Source: Myroides sp. WP-1 (lineage in GTDB: Bacteria; Bacteroidota; Bacteroidia; Flavobacteriales; Flavobacteriaceae). From it: 57,458 bases of DNA. The translations under genes and the position numbers were made by a program. A model generated the notes under the pieces. The model was not told the DNA's origin. It saw only the letters and a program-made list of their open reading frames with translations, and searched no databases. The stretch is taken from assembly GCF_014145635.1 (NCBI RefSeq), contig NZ_JACHTC010000020.1, positions 1 to 57,458 of the forward strand, given 5' to 3'. How positions within the stretch are numbered: the stretch's first letter is position 1; each line of letters opens with the position of its first letter. Of this stretch, positions 37,268-47,755 are shown in pieces.

Positions 37268-40200
37268 ATGAAGAAGATTTTGATACTGCTGTTTGTGTTT
37301 TTAGTTGGCAACCTAAGTATTGCACAAGCTCCAATAGGGGAATATAAAATAAAAACTACAGGTTATGGTTATGCACATAGTAATGCAAGACAGAAATGTG
37401 GTTCATATGTTTTAATGAATATTACCGTAGAGCCTAATAACTTAATTGAACTTATTCGTAGACCACAATCGAACAGTAGTTATGTGGATCTTAATAGTAA
37501 CGAAATTACAATATCCGCCCGTACAAAAATAAAACGGTTTCTGTTTTATGGAGAAAGAGGATATAGAAACTTGAGGAAATGTAAATATTCGGATGGAGAA
37601 ACCGCTAAATCTATCAGGGCACCTTATGGAAAGGTATTGTTTGATTCGAATGAAACAAATAATAACTCTGGTCATAGTGGTTTTGGTTCGGATTATGTAA
37701 CAGTATATATTCGCCCTGATTTAAAAGTACTAGTAGATACTGAGAAAACATTGCCTTTAGATAAATTTAAACGAACGATTTATTCGCATACGCATTTTGA
37801 TCCTGTAGAGTATAATTGGGAGTATCGAATCGCTGATTCAGAATATGAGCTAACCCATGGAAATGGTTATTGGAAATCGATTTCTCAGTTTCAGGGGCAA
37901 GATAAAATGCATACTAAAGCAGAGGATTTCTTAGATTCAACAGATTTTTTAAATGGAGATATAAAGAGTTTACATGGTAAGTATATAGGCATTAGACAAC
38001 AAGCGTATAATTATAACACCATTAGTCCTCCTGCAATTTTTGTCTTGAGTTTGTCAAGTCCTTTGATACAGAGAGAAAGTGTTAAAGCTCCTTCGTGCTT
38101 AGATAGTAATGATGGACAAGTGACGTTAGTTTTGGATCGAGAACTTTATGATAGTGAAATCATATCGTTAACGTTAACCAATACGAGTGATCTATCAAAT
38201 AGCAATGTAGTTAATATAACGAAAGATCAAGTTGTAAATAATCGTATTGTGATTGATTCTCTATGGCCTGGAGATTATGAAGTTACTGTAATTGGTGCTT
38301 ATGGAAACCCGAGTACTAAGACATACTCCAATACACTACAACAATCCTTAGATTTTCAAATAAAAAGACCTATACCCGTAGCCTTTACCCTAAACGAAAC
38401 TGGGGGTAATATCTTTTGTTATGGTGGAAACGACGGCTATATACACATCAAAGCAACTGGAGGGAGCAATTCGTATGAGTATCAGTTGGAAGGAACAGTA
38501 AATTGGATTCCTTTTAGTTTTAGAAATCAAGCTTGGATTTCCAATTTAACTGCAGGTACGTATCGCATTAAAGTAAGGGATAGCAATGGATGTATTGCCA
38601 AAGAAATTGTTCGTATTCCCGGTGAACCTGACGCATTGGGAGAGGAGATTGTATTGGAAAAAACACTAACACAACCTAGTGCTCCTCTAGCCCTCGCAGA
38701 AGATGAAATCTACATACAGTCACCTACGTTTTATATGGGAACCAATGGATCTATTACCGTGCGTGCAAGTGGAGGAACATCCATTGGCAGTTCTGGAAAA
38801 TATTACTACAAATGGGAAGATGAATTAGGAAATGATATTTCTACTCTCGCTTCCGATCGATTGGAATTAAATACGTATACCAATACACTAACAGGTATTG
38901 GAGCGGGAAAATACTATGTAACCCTTTATGATCAAAATTATGAATTTGCAGGAGAAAAAAAGGGTTGTACGACGATAAGAAAAGAAATTATTGTTACCCA
39001 ACCGGAGGCACTAATGGCTCAGCTGGAAGTGGTGAATGAAATTTCGTGTAATAACCAAAATCAATATGAAAATCCAAGTAGTGATGGTGCCTTGCGCATT
39101 GTCGCTAGTGGAGGTGTACCCTTTACGGGATTTGACAATAACAGTCAGCCGTATAAATACTTTTGGAAAAAATTACAAGCAGACGGAAGCTGGCTGGATT
39201 TGACAGCCTTTACAACGGATACTGCCATAGGATTAGATACGGGTACCTATGCCATAAATATCGAAGATAAAAATGGCATTCGCCTTGGAGTTTATGTCAA
39301 CAACGAATTAACAACACAACAAGATGTTAGCTACTTCTTGGATCAACCTGATCTCTTACAAGTGAGCCTAAGTAAAACGGACGTATGTGTTGTGGCAGAT
39401 GGAACGATTACAGCCACAGTATCTGGTGGTGTTGCTCCTTATACTTATCAATGGAGTAATGGCGCATTGACTCCAACGTTAGCCAATTTGGAAGAAGGCG
39501 TATATCGCGTTTGGATTACTGATAGCAAAGGATGTCAAGTGGAAGCCGAGCTAACTGTACTTCCTTCGTTGAAGATAGAAACGACCTTGTTGCAAGAGCC
39601 GAGCTTCGCAGGAGGAAGCAATGGTAGTATACAAGTGAAAGTATGGGACGGATTGGCCTTTGCCGACGGAAGTTATGCTTTCACATGGTTAGATGAAAAT
39701 GGAAATGATATTACCAATAAATCCCAAGGAATAGTAGAAGTAACGGATGGAAGTTACCGCATTACACTTCGTGGAGTGGCCAAAGGAAAATATACAGTAA
39801 AAATACAAGATGCGCGTTATACAGATACCGCAACATTGCGAGATTGTTATCGTTTAGAACGAGAAATAGAATTGGCAGAACCCGATCCATTAGAACTTAC
39901 ATTTGAATTGATTAACCCCATTTCATGTCATGTCGAGAATGAATTCTTAGTAGAAGGACAAGAGAGCGATGCTATTCTTCGGGCAAATGTAACAGGAGGA
40001 CGACCATTTGCACCTTCTCAAAATGGCGGATTGCCTTATAAATATACGTGGAAGAAACAACAAACAGATGGTAGTTGGAGGGAACTTACTCAAGTTACAA
40101 CCGAAACAGCAACTCATTTAAATCACGGGGTATACGCTGTAAATGTAGAAGATAGCAACGGAATTGTTTTAGGAGAATATGTAAACAATGTATTGACAAA

Positions 40201-42358
40201 ACAAACGGATTCAATTTATACGTTGATTCAGCCTGAGCAACTAACGATGACGTTAACGCCAATGGATGTTTGTCACAATCGCTTGGGGTGGATTACCGTT
40301 GAGATTGAAGGAGGAACACCTCCTTATGCTTTTGCGTGGAGTAATGGTGCTACAACGCAAAACATTGAGGCACTTGAAGCAGGCTCATACAGCCTTACTG
40401 TTACCGATAGTAGAGGATGTATCGTTTCTGCTTCAGCTATTGTCTTAGCACCCGTAGAAGTGGAGCTGATAGCTACTCTTGAGCCTACTTTTTACCAAGG
40501 AACAAATGGAGAATTAACCGTTCGAATTAGCAAGGGAAATCCTTTTGCTGATGGAAGTTACCTCTACCAATGGAAAGACCAAGACGGAAATATACGCAAC
40601 TCCCAAGTGGTAAGTCAGATTACAACGGAATATTTTGAATTGAAATTACAGGGAATTGGCAAAGGAGAATACAATTTAACGGTATGGGATAATCGCGATT
40701 TCGGTCAGGATAACCACGCTTGTTTTGTTGTAGAAAAACAATATAACGTCACAGAACCCGATCCGATTGTCGTGGAATACGAGTTGGTGAATGACATTTC
40801 TTGTAATTTGAATAATATCTATGGAAATGAAGTCGATAGCGATCAAAATGGCATTCGCGATGAAGCACAAGATGGCGCTTTGCGTGTCAATGTTTCGGGA
40901 GGACGCCCTTTCCAAGCTGGAGAAAACAACAACAGATCGTATAAATACACTTGGAAGAAACAGCAGCAAGATGGCAGTTGGCAAGAATTGTACAATTTCA
41001 GATCCCATGAGATCACTAACTTATCAGTAGGAACGTATGCCGTCAATGTGGAAGATCGCAATGGAATTGTTTTGGGAACTTATGTCAATAATGCGCTGCA
41101 ACAAAAAATGGATTCCCTTTACTATTTAGAACAACCTCAAGCATTGACGTTGACGTTTGAGAAAACAGATTCTAAATGTCAAGGCGATTTATTCGGAAAA
41201 GCCCAAGCGATTGTTCGCGGAGGAGTAGGACCCTATACGTATGAATGGAGTAATGGAGCCACCACAGCGTTGATTGAAAATTTAGTTTCCATGCCGTATT
41301 ACCTCATCGTGTACGACAGCAAAGGATGTAGAGTGGAAGGAGTCGTGACGATTGAGGTTCCGGAACAGTTTGAGGTACAAGAAAAAGTAGAACAACTACA
41401 ATGTCACAATGGAACAACTGCGTCTATTGCCTTAGAGGTAAGTGGTGGTGTACCACCCTATACCTATGAGTGGAACAATGGAGCTGCAACTCCTGCTATT
41501 TACAACCTTACTGCAGGAACCTATACGGTTGAAGTGAGAGATGCGTTGGGATGCGGGTTTATCAAAGAATATGTGATTGCCAACCCCGAAGCATTCACCT
41601 TTTCTTTAGGAGAAGATGTTACCTTATGTGACGCACAAACGCTGCCACTATCGATTGCAATTGCAGATCCAGCCGCTACTTATAGCTGGACTTCGACGAA
41701 TGGATTCCAATCTGCGTCGAGTACCGTAGAATTAAAAGATGCTGGGATATATACTGCAACGATTACAACTTCAAAAGGATGTGTGGCGAATAGTCAAATT
41801 GAAATCAAAAGAATGAATGTACAAATCAGTTCTGAATTCTTAATCGCTACGCAAGCCTATGTAGGAGAAGAAGTGATGATTGTCAATGTCAGTCAACCCA
41901 AAGGAGATCAAACCACGTGGATACTTCCTGCAGGTGTGGAGATTATCGAAGAAACCGATCATCATATCAAATTAGTGTTTCATCAAGTAGGAGAATACGA
42001 AATTGGACTGAGAGAACATCAAGGGGATTGTTACCAGACCTTTTATAAAAAAGTAGTTGTAGAGGAGGATGCAGGATATGGTTCGGGAGACTTATCTCAA
42101 GGGCCACTAATCGAAGAATTTATAATAGCACCAGTGCCCAATCATGGAGAATTTACGGTCTATGTTAAATTGGCTAAAGAAAGCCCGATTAGCTTGCGAT
42201 TAATCAATTATATCAGTCCACAGATTTTCTATCGCGAAGAATTTTCGGGTAGTAAAAATTACGAGATTCCCGTGCGTGTTCAGGTGGCTGCTGGAATGTA
42301 TATTATGATTGTAGAAACAGGTGGTCAAACCATTCGAACAAAGATTATAATTCTTTAA
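37268..42358 (+). CDS. SprB-repeat adhesin-like protein with T9SS sorting domain
   Basis: A 1696-aa secreted protein with a signal peptide (KKILILLFVFLVGNLSIAQA). About six SprB-type repeats show the PYTYxWSNG, then Y-(V/I)xDSxGC pattern (VAPYTYQWSNGALTPTLANL, GPYTYEWSNGATTALIENL). Three long ~292-residue modules, starting near 591, 884 and 1176, alternate with them. The last ~80 residues (APVPNHGEFTVYVKL, AAGMYIMIVETGGQTIRT) form a type A T9SS C-terminal domain, so it is exported by T9SS and fixed to the surface. SprB in F. johnsoniae is a gliding adhesin. Here its setting suggests that it holds or presents the toxin encoded next. Confidence 0.85.
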   Translation: MKKILILLFVFLVGNLSIAQAPIGEYKIKTTGYGYAHSNARQKCGSYVLMNITVEPNNLIELIRRPQSNSSYVDLNSNEITISARTKIKRFLFYGERGYRNLRKCKYSDGETAKSIRAPYGKVLFDSNETNNNSGHSGFGSDYVTVYIRPDLKVLVDTEKTLPLDKFKRTIYSHTHFDPVEYNWEYRIADSEYELTHGNGYWKSISQFQGQDKMHTKAEDFLDSTDFLNGDIKSLHGKYIGIRQQAYNYNTISPPAIFVLSLSSPLIQRESVKAPSCLDSNDGQVTLVLDRELYDSEIISLTLTNTSDLSNSNVVNITKDQVVNNRIVIDSLWPGDYEVTVIGAYGNPSTKTYSNTLQQSLDFQIKRPIPVAFTLNETGGNIFCYGGNDGYIHIKATGGSNSYEYQLEGTVNWIPFSFRNQAWISNLTAGTYRIKVRDSNGCIAKEIVRIPGEPDALGEEIVLEKTLTQPSAPLALAEDEIYIQSPTFYMGTNGSITVRASGGTSIGSSGKYYYKWEDELGNDISTLASDRLELNTYTNTLTGIGAGKYYVTLYDQNYEFAGEKKGCTTIRKEIIVTQPEALMAQLEVVNEISCNNQNQYENPSSDGALRIVASGGVPFTGFDNNSQPYKYFWKKLQADGSWLDLTAFTTDTAIGLDTGTYAINIEDKNGIRLGVYVNNELTTQQDVSYFLDQPDLLQVSLSKTDVCVVADGTITATVSGGVAPYTYQWSNGALTPTLANLEEGVYRVWITDSKGCQVEAELTVLPSLKIETTLLQEPSFAGGSNGSIQVKVWDGLAFADGSYAFTWLDENGNDITNKSQGIVEVTDGSYRITLRGVAKGKYTVKIQDARYTDTATLRDCYRLEREIELAEPDPLELTFELINPISCHVENEFLVEGQESDAILRANVTGGRPFAPSQNGGLPYKYTWKKQQTDGSWRELTQVTTETATHLNHGVYAVNVEDSNGIVLGEYVNNVLTKQTDSIYTLIQPEQLTMTLTPMDVCHNRLGWITVEIEGGTPPYAFAWSNGATTQNIEALEAGSYSLTVTDSRGCIVSASAIVLAPVEVELIATLEPTFYQGTNGELTVRISKGNPFADGSYLYQWKDQDGNIRNSQVVSQITTEYFELKLQGIGKGEYNLTVWDNRDFGQDNHACFVVEKQYNVTEPDPIVVEYELVNDISCNLNNIYGNEVDSDQNGIRDEAQDGALRVNVSGGRPFQAGENNNRSYKYTWKKQQQDGSWQELYNFRSHEITNLSVGTYAVNVEDRNGIVLGTYVNNALQQKMDSLYYLEQPQALTLTFEKTDSKCQGDLFGKAQAIVRGGVGPYTYEWSNGATTALIENLVSMPYYLIVYDSKGCRVEGVVTIEVPEQFEVQEKVEQLQCHNGTTASIALEVSGGVPPYTYEWNNGAATPAIYNLTAGTYTVEVRDALGCGFIKEYVIANPEAFTFSLGEDVTLCDAQTLPLSIAIADPAATYSWTSTNGFQSASSTVELKDAGIYTATITTSKGCVANSQIEIKRMNVQISSEFLIATQAYVGEEVMIVNVSQPKGDQTTWILPAGVEIIEETDHHIKLVFHQVGEYEIGLREHQGDCYQTFYKKVVVEEDAGYGSGDLSQGPLIEEFIIAPVPNHGEFTVYVKLAKESPISLRLINYISPQIFYREEFSGSKNYEIPVRVQVAAGMYIMIVETGGQTIRTKIIIL
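39037..41600 (+). repeat. three ~292-codon internal modules in the SprB-repeat gene
   Basis: Modules begin near 39037, 39916 and 40793. Each starts with an ISC-N motif, has YK(Y)xWKKxQxDGSWxxL, then Y-(I/V)NxEDxNGIxLGxYVNNxL and ends with one SprB repeat. The equal spacing shows tandem duplication of a whole module. Confidence 0.75.
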
Positions 42359-42395
42359 AAAAATAAAGGTTAGTAAAGTAGCTGAATAAAATAAG

Positions 42396-45300
42396 ATGAA
42401 AAAGATTCTTCATTACCTCTCTATAGTAGTGCTGCTCTTGTGTAGCAGTCAGATTTTAGGACAGTTGTATCCCGTGCAAGTCATTCCACAGGTTATACCA
42501 CCCTATACCAATAAATTAGTGGAATATACGGATGGTTCGGTCAATCGCATCCAAGTGCAACTGGTTACTACAGACTTAACGGTGATCAATCGTCCCGTGT
42601 ATCTGAAGATGTACATAGAAGGCAATGGAATCAAAGCACAAAGTAGAGATTTGATACAAGGCGCTCAACCGCTCTTTATTACAGGAGGAGATATGGTGAG
42701 CTTATCAAATATCGATTTGTCTCCTTATTTTCAACTGCGCAATCTAGAAGGCATTAGTCAAAATACCTATGCAAATCCCTTAGCCGATGGGATGTATAGC
42801 ATTTGCTTTGAGGTGTATGATGTCGTGACACGCAAACGCTTATCGCAAAAGAATTGTAGTTCGATGTATTTGGTGCTTAATGATCCACCGATATTAAACT
42901 TGCCCATGGACAAAGAGCAAGTGAACCAAACGGATTTTACCCATTTGGTGTTCAGTTGGACGCCTCGTCAGATCAATGCATTAAACGTGAGCTATACGTT
43001 TGAATTGAAAGAGCTAAGAGATCCTAATTTAGCGGCCTCTTACGCCTTTGATATGGCACCCATCCTCTATAAAGAAGAGGGAATTCGCTCTACTACTTTA
43101 CTGTACGATTTACTAAAACCCACCCTTGTGGCAGGAAAGCGATACGCTTGGCGCGTAAAGGCTACTTCATTTAATGGGTTGGCAGAAAATTCCGTATTTA
43201 AAAATAACGGATATAGCGAAATTCGCTCCTTTTCTATTGCCGTGAATTGTGGCGCTCCTACGATGCTATTGGCACAAGACAACGGACGTCATGCGGTACA
43301 GCTCACTTGGGCAGGTGCACCCAATCACTTAAAATACCACGTACAATATCGAAAAACAGGTATCCCAGGAGCGGAGTGGTTTGACCGTTATGTGGTGAAT
43401 AACCAAACCATACTCACTGATCTAGAACCAGGATTCACCTATGAATTCAGAGTGGGAGGAACCTGTGAACCCGAGTTTTATCCAGCCAATCCCAACTATA
43501 CTTATAGCCCAACGGTGGAGTTTACACTGAACAAGACAAACGACCAAGAGAAGGGATTTAGCTGTGGATTAAAAGCCGATACACAAATTACCAACCGTCA
43601 ACCGATGACTAATTTGGTGGTGAATGAATCCTTTTATGCGGGAGATTTTACCGTAAAAATACTAGGGTTAGAAGGAACAGGATCTACGGTTTATACAGGA
43701 GTGGGCTCTATTTATGTGCCTTATTTAGGTATTACGTTGGCGGTGGAATTCAAAAACATACAAATCAATACCGATTACCAATTGATTCATGGCGTGGTTG
43801 AAACGGCCTATGACAAGAATTGGGAAAATGTAAAAAATACAAATGAACTCAATCAAAAAGAAGAAGTACACCAAGAGGTTGACTTTGTAATTGAAGAGAT
43901 TACCACCGATTCACAGGGCAATCCTAAGCTGATTGGAACGGAGGGAGAAGAACTTATTTTAGATAAAAACAAGGACTACACCATTGTTGATAAGGAGGGT
44001 AATGTCTGGACGATTGGTTCCGATTTTGATGGAAAAGAATCCATTACCTCGCCAACAGGTGAAAAAGCAACATCGGGTATTCCAACTGCTGAGAATACCA
44101 AGGGAATAGGAAAAGAAGGAGAGGTAACGGAGTTTACTGCTCAAGGTGTGCGTATTTACTTTGAAAATGCAAGTACAGCTCAGTATGCATTTGACGACGC
44201 TAGTGGGGCTTCCTCTTCTTCGAAATACGGCAAATTATACAAACAGGTCAAAGGAGAATATTTACCTTATAAGGCCGTTGAAAACGGTCAAGAGGATAAG
44301 GTAGTCGCTCGCATTGAATTTAAAGGAGCAGCTATTGCTTTGGATTCCTTAGACTTTAAAACGTCTGCAGGAGCAGCTGTAGCTTTTACGAAGATTTCCG
44401 AACACAAATATGAATTGACAGTTAAGGGCAGTTTTAAATACGCTGAAGATCAAATTATGGCGGTATTCAAGCCAGCAGGAGAGAATCAGTATGTGGTGGC
44501 AGGAGCGATGCAATTGATTCACCTGAATGCTATTACGCTGCCGTTGCGTATTGTACCAACGTCTTCTTCAGTTGACGGAAAGGCGCTATTGACAGCGCTA
44601 CAAGCTCAATATAAACGCGCAGGTGTAACGGTAGAAGGCGAGGTTTTAGCTCCTTATTTATCTGGACGTTTAGAGGTGAGTGAAGTATCTAAGGATGATA
44701 AAAAGGCATTGAGTAGTTATACACCTTCGGAACAGCGATTTATTGAAGACTACTTTAACGATCACGATCAAGAAGCCGCCTTCTACCTCTTTGTTACCGA
44801 TCAAGCTGGTGGATTAAATGGACGTATGCCTATTCAAAGTCAGTTTGGCTTTGTTTCCGATCCAGCTGGAGTAGCTTCGATGACGTTAACCGCCACGCAT
44901 GAGTTGGGCCACGGTGCTTTTGAACTTCAACACCCATTTACCCAATACAATACGACACCTGGACAGGCAAATAGTATCATGGATTTACCTCCTGTTACTG
45001 ATTTCAACCAAGTAGATTGGAAACAAATGAATTTGCGCAAGTTTAGCCTGAAAACTGTGGTTCAGAAGAAAGGGGATGGGGCCTTAGGTGGAGCATTTGA
45101 CATTGCTCCAAATGGGAAACGTGTTAAAATAGCAGATGGTGTAAAAACAGTGTACTTCGCTCCAGAATTAAAAGTACCAGTAGGGACACTACCAGGTTTT
45201 ATTACTAAAGCTGGAGTTCAGTATAAGTGGGATTATAAAACAAGTACTTATATATCACTTCAAGAAGATAAAGCAAATACATCTATTGTTATTGAAGATA

Positions 45301-47753
45301 CATTTAAAAACGAGGATGTAATTACCTTACATAAAGAAATTGGTGATTGTAAGTTAGCTTTTATGTTTGTGTATTATAAAGAGTTAAAAGGACTTGGTAA
45401 TTTACCTGCTGATTTAGAAGTGTTCTTTGAGGAGAACTTTGATGCGTTTGCCAAAGAGCGCTTTGCTGATGCAGTTAGAAAAGCAGGAGTATCAACTTGT
45501 AGATCAAAGCATACGTATTCAAAAGGGAAAGATGAAAATAGTGAAGCAGGTCAAATGACTGAATCTTCCTGTAAAGGGTTCTTGTATTTTAATGATATGT
45601 CAAGTACAGACAAAGAGGTGATAAAAGAAGCTTTAATTAAAGGATTTAATGATAGAAAGAATATAAACAGTGAAGATAGAAGCTTAGGAATCTTTAATCA
45701 CATTCAACTGGTAGGGGATAAGACAGGAGCACCTTTAGACGAGTTAGAACTCATAGAAGATAGACTACATCTATTGAGTTACTATCGTCCAGATGTCTAT
45801 GTGAGTGTTGTGTTTTTACAGAAAGATATAGCGGCATTTTATACCGTTGAAGCACTTAGTAAGGCTGCTTCAGAAATTGTAGCAGAAGCACAGTTAGCAA
45901 AGAAGACTTTACTAATGATAGTGCCTTATGGAAAGACGTTGAATTTAAAAGATGTATGTGTTAAGCTTGGATTTGGGCAGGTAGATGATGGGGATGTTGT
46001 ATCATATAATGATGTGAGTATTGATACACAACAGTCATGGAATAAGAATTTATATAAAATTTACGCGCAAATAGAAAAACCTTTATTTGTGCATAGGTAT
46101 TATCGCTTTGCAGATGAGACTATTTTGGAAGTTACTTTCCCTACAACTCAGAAAGTAAAAGGATATCCTTTTATAAAGAATCTTGAATTTTATGAATCAA
46201 ATGGTTTAGTCAAATTAAAAGAGCTTGATAAAATATGGAGTAATTATGAAGGGTTTGGTGATATTTACTATCAAAAGTATGAAGAAGAGCGTGCTGTAGA
46301 TTTAGAAAGATACCTTTCTTTAGAAAAGACATCTAAAGGATTAGAAAATGTCAATTTATGGCATGAAATAAGTACAGAAGATTTAGGTAAATTTAGAGAA
46401 CCATATTTTGATAATAAGTCTTTAACGGATCAGTTATGGGTAGATAGTAAAGAATCATGGACATGGGGAGCTAAGGTGAAAATTGGTTGGCAACTGAATG
46501 GAACACTATTAAAAGATCAGCATTTTTATGGATTTAGTCGCGCTAAACTTGTGGATGATGTTGTTTATGGAGTAACAGATGTAGTAGGAATGATTCCAGT
46601 TGCAGATGCCTTTGCAGATGCCTTCGGAGTATTATATTCAGCAGCAAGAGGTAATTATTTCGAAACAAGTGTATATATATCCTCTTTGACAATTCCATTA
46701 GTTGGAGCGACGTATATTAAAGCAGGAGTAAAAATAGGTGAAGATGCCACTAAACGAATAGGCGTAATTGCTACAAAAGCAGATAATGCAGAAGGGTTTG
46801 TGCTTCGATTAGCTCATGTGGAGGATATAAAATCAGCGGAATTACAGCTAACATCAGTTTATTTAGGACCAAATCAACAACTGACGAAAGAATTTGAAAC
46901 AAGTGTTCTTGCAGATCTTAAAAATTATATCAAGAAGAAAGAAATAGTAGAAGGTTTAAAGCATAATGATGCTGTGAAACTCTTAAAAGGTAAAGAGTTA
47001 TTAAGTTATGTAAAAGAAAGCTTGCGTGGCAGTGGTTTATCAGATGATGTATTGCGTAGATTAGATAATAATAAGATATGGACAGATGAGAAGTTACAGA
47101 CATTAAATCACTATTTATCAGATCAAAAAAAATATGGTAATTTAGCTGAAGAGTTAAAGCATAAAGAACTGTTTGATGCTGTAGAAGCAATTATAGATAA
47201 TCCTATTGATGCTTGGGATATTATAAAACAGACACAGAGTGATGAAGTATTAAATGCTGTAGTAGATCGCATAGGTAAAAGTCAATTCTTCAAAGAAGTG
47301 GTAGGAAGAGGAAGAGCTTTTGAGACTTTAGTAACTTCACAGATTAAGACAATAAATCCACCTTTTGCAGATTTAATAGCAGATGGCTTTACTCACTTAG
47401 ATCAGATACATCTGTTGCGTGTAGGGCCTAATGGTAAAAAGATTATTGCAGATGATTTGTTTGTAAAAAAAGTATTTGACGAAATTGAAGAGGTAGATTA
47501 CTATCGCGCAGTTATTAGCGATAGTAAGTTAAGTAGTGATTCACCATGGACAGACAATCAAAAGAGTGAATTGATTCATATTTTTAGAGATGATAAGACT
47601 AAAGCGTTTATTGAATTTGAGGTGAGGAGTGTTAATTTATCTATCAATTCTCCTGTAAAGAAAACTGAAAAGATTAGAATTTATCGAGAAGATGTCTACA
47701 AGGTAATAAGTGATGGGGAAAATATTAAGGTGCCACCAATTAAACAATTTTAA
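42396..47753 (+). CDS. exported polymorphic toxin with HELGH metalloprotease motif and nuclease-like tip
   Basis: A 1785-aa protein with a signal peptide (KKILHYLSIVVLLLCSSQI, cut near 22). Residues ~24-180 resemble a TANFOR-type surface domain. An Fn3 domain lies at ~285-378. HELGHGAFELQH at 835-846 with NSIMD at 859-863 gives a zinc protease site, a feature of Bacteroidota toxins that may release the tip. A pre-tip region at ~1245-1560 recurs in cassette 3. From ~1629 the tip holds GRAFETLV, IIADDLF and ISDSKLSSDSPWTDNQ (Asp1709, Lys1711), the pattern of PD-(D/E)xK nuclease toxins. It has no T9SS sorting domain of its own. The immunity gene starts three bases after its stop. Confidence 0.8.
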   Translation: MKKILHYLSIVVLLLCSSQILGQLYPVQVIPQVIPPYTNKLVEYTDGSVNRIQVQLVTTDLTVINRPVYLKMYIEGNGIKAQSRDLIQGAQPLFITGGDMVSLSNIDLSPYFQLRNLEGISQNTYANPLADGMYSICFEVYDVVTRKRLSQKNCSSMYLVLNDPPILNLPMDKEQVNQTDFTHLVFSWTPRQINALNVSYTFELKELRDPNLAASYAFDMAPILYKEEGIRSTTLLYDLLKPTLVAGKRYAWRVKATSFNGLAENSVFKNNGYSEIRSFSIAVNCGAPTMLLAQDNGRHAVQLTWAGAPNHLKYHVQYRKTGIPGAEWFDRYVVNNQTILTDLEPGFTYEFRVGGTCEPEFYPANPNYTYSPTVEFTLNKTNDQEKGFSCGLKADTQITNRQPMTNLVVNESFYAGDFTVKILGLEGTGSTVYTGVGSIYVPYLGITLAVEFKNIQINTDYQLIHGVVETAYDKNWENVKNTNELNQKEEVHQEVDFVIEEITTDSQGNPKLIGTEGEELILDKNKDYTIVDKEGNVWTIGSDFDGKESITSPTGEKATSGIPTAENTKGIGKEGEVTEFTAQGVRIYFENASTAQYAFDDASGASSSSKYGKLYKQVKGEYLPYKAVENGQEDKVVARIEFKGAAIALDSLDFKTSAGAAVAFTKISEHKYELTVKGSFKYAEDQIMAVFKPAGENQYVVAGAMQLIHLNAITLPLRIVPTSSSVDGKALLTALQAQYKRAGVTVEGEVLAPYLSGRLEVSEVSKDDKKALSSYTPSEQRFIEDYFNDHDQEAAFYLFVTDQAGGLNGRMPIQSQFGFVSDPAGVASMTLTATHELGHGAFELQHPFTQYNTTPGQANSIMDLPPVTDFNQVDWKQMNLRKFSLKTVVQKKGDGALGGAFDIAPNGKRVKIADGVKTVYFAPELKVPVGTLPGFITKAGVQYKWDYKTSTYISLQEDKANTSIVIEDTFKNEDVITLHKEIGDCKLAFMFVYYKELKGLGNLPADLEVFFEENFDAFAKERFADAVRKAGVSTCRSKHTYSKGKDENSEAGQMTESSCKGFLYFNDMSSTDKEVIKEALIKGFNDRKNINSEDRSLGIFNHIQLVGDKTGAPLDELELIEDRLHLLSYYRPDVYVSVVFLQKDIAAFYTVEALSKAASEIVAEAQLAKKTLLMIVPYGKTLNLKDVCVKLGFGQVDDGDVVSYNDVSIDTQQSWNKNLYKIYAQIEKPLFVHRYYRFADETILEVTFPTTQKVKGYPFIKNLEFYESNGLVKLKELDKIWSNYEGFGDIYYQKYEEERAVDLERYLSLEKTSKGLENVNLWHEISTEDLGKFREPYFDNKSLTDQLWVDSKESWTWGAKVKIGWQLNGTLLKDQHFYGFSRAKLVDDVVYGVTDVVGMIPVADAFADAFGVLYSAARGNYFETSVYISSLTIPLVGATYIKAGVKIGEDATKRIGVIATKADNAEGFVLRLAHVEDIKSAELQLTSVYLGPNQQLTKEFETSVLADLKNYIKKKEIVEGLKHNDAVKLLKGKELLSYVKESLRGSGLSDDVLRRLDNNKIWTDEKLQTLNHYLSDQKKYGNLAEELKHKELFDAVEAIIDNPIDAWDIIKQTQSDEVLNAVVDRIGKSQFFKEVVGRGRAFETLVTSQIKTINPPFADLIADGFTHLDQIHLLRVGPNGKKIIADDLFVKKVFDEIEEVDYYRAVISDSKLSSDSPWTDNQKSELIHIFRDDKTKAFIEFEVRSVNLSINSPVKKTEKIRIYREDVYKVISDGENIKVPPIKQF

Positions 47754-47755
47754 GA

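Noticed and set aside
37268..42358. The gliding adhesin SprB itself
   Set aside because: It shares the repeat type and sorting domain, but it is far shorter than SprB of F. johnsoniae and sits in a toxin operon without SprC, SprD or SprF.
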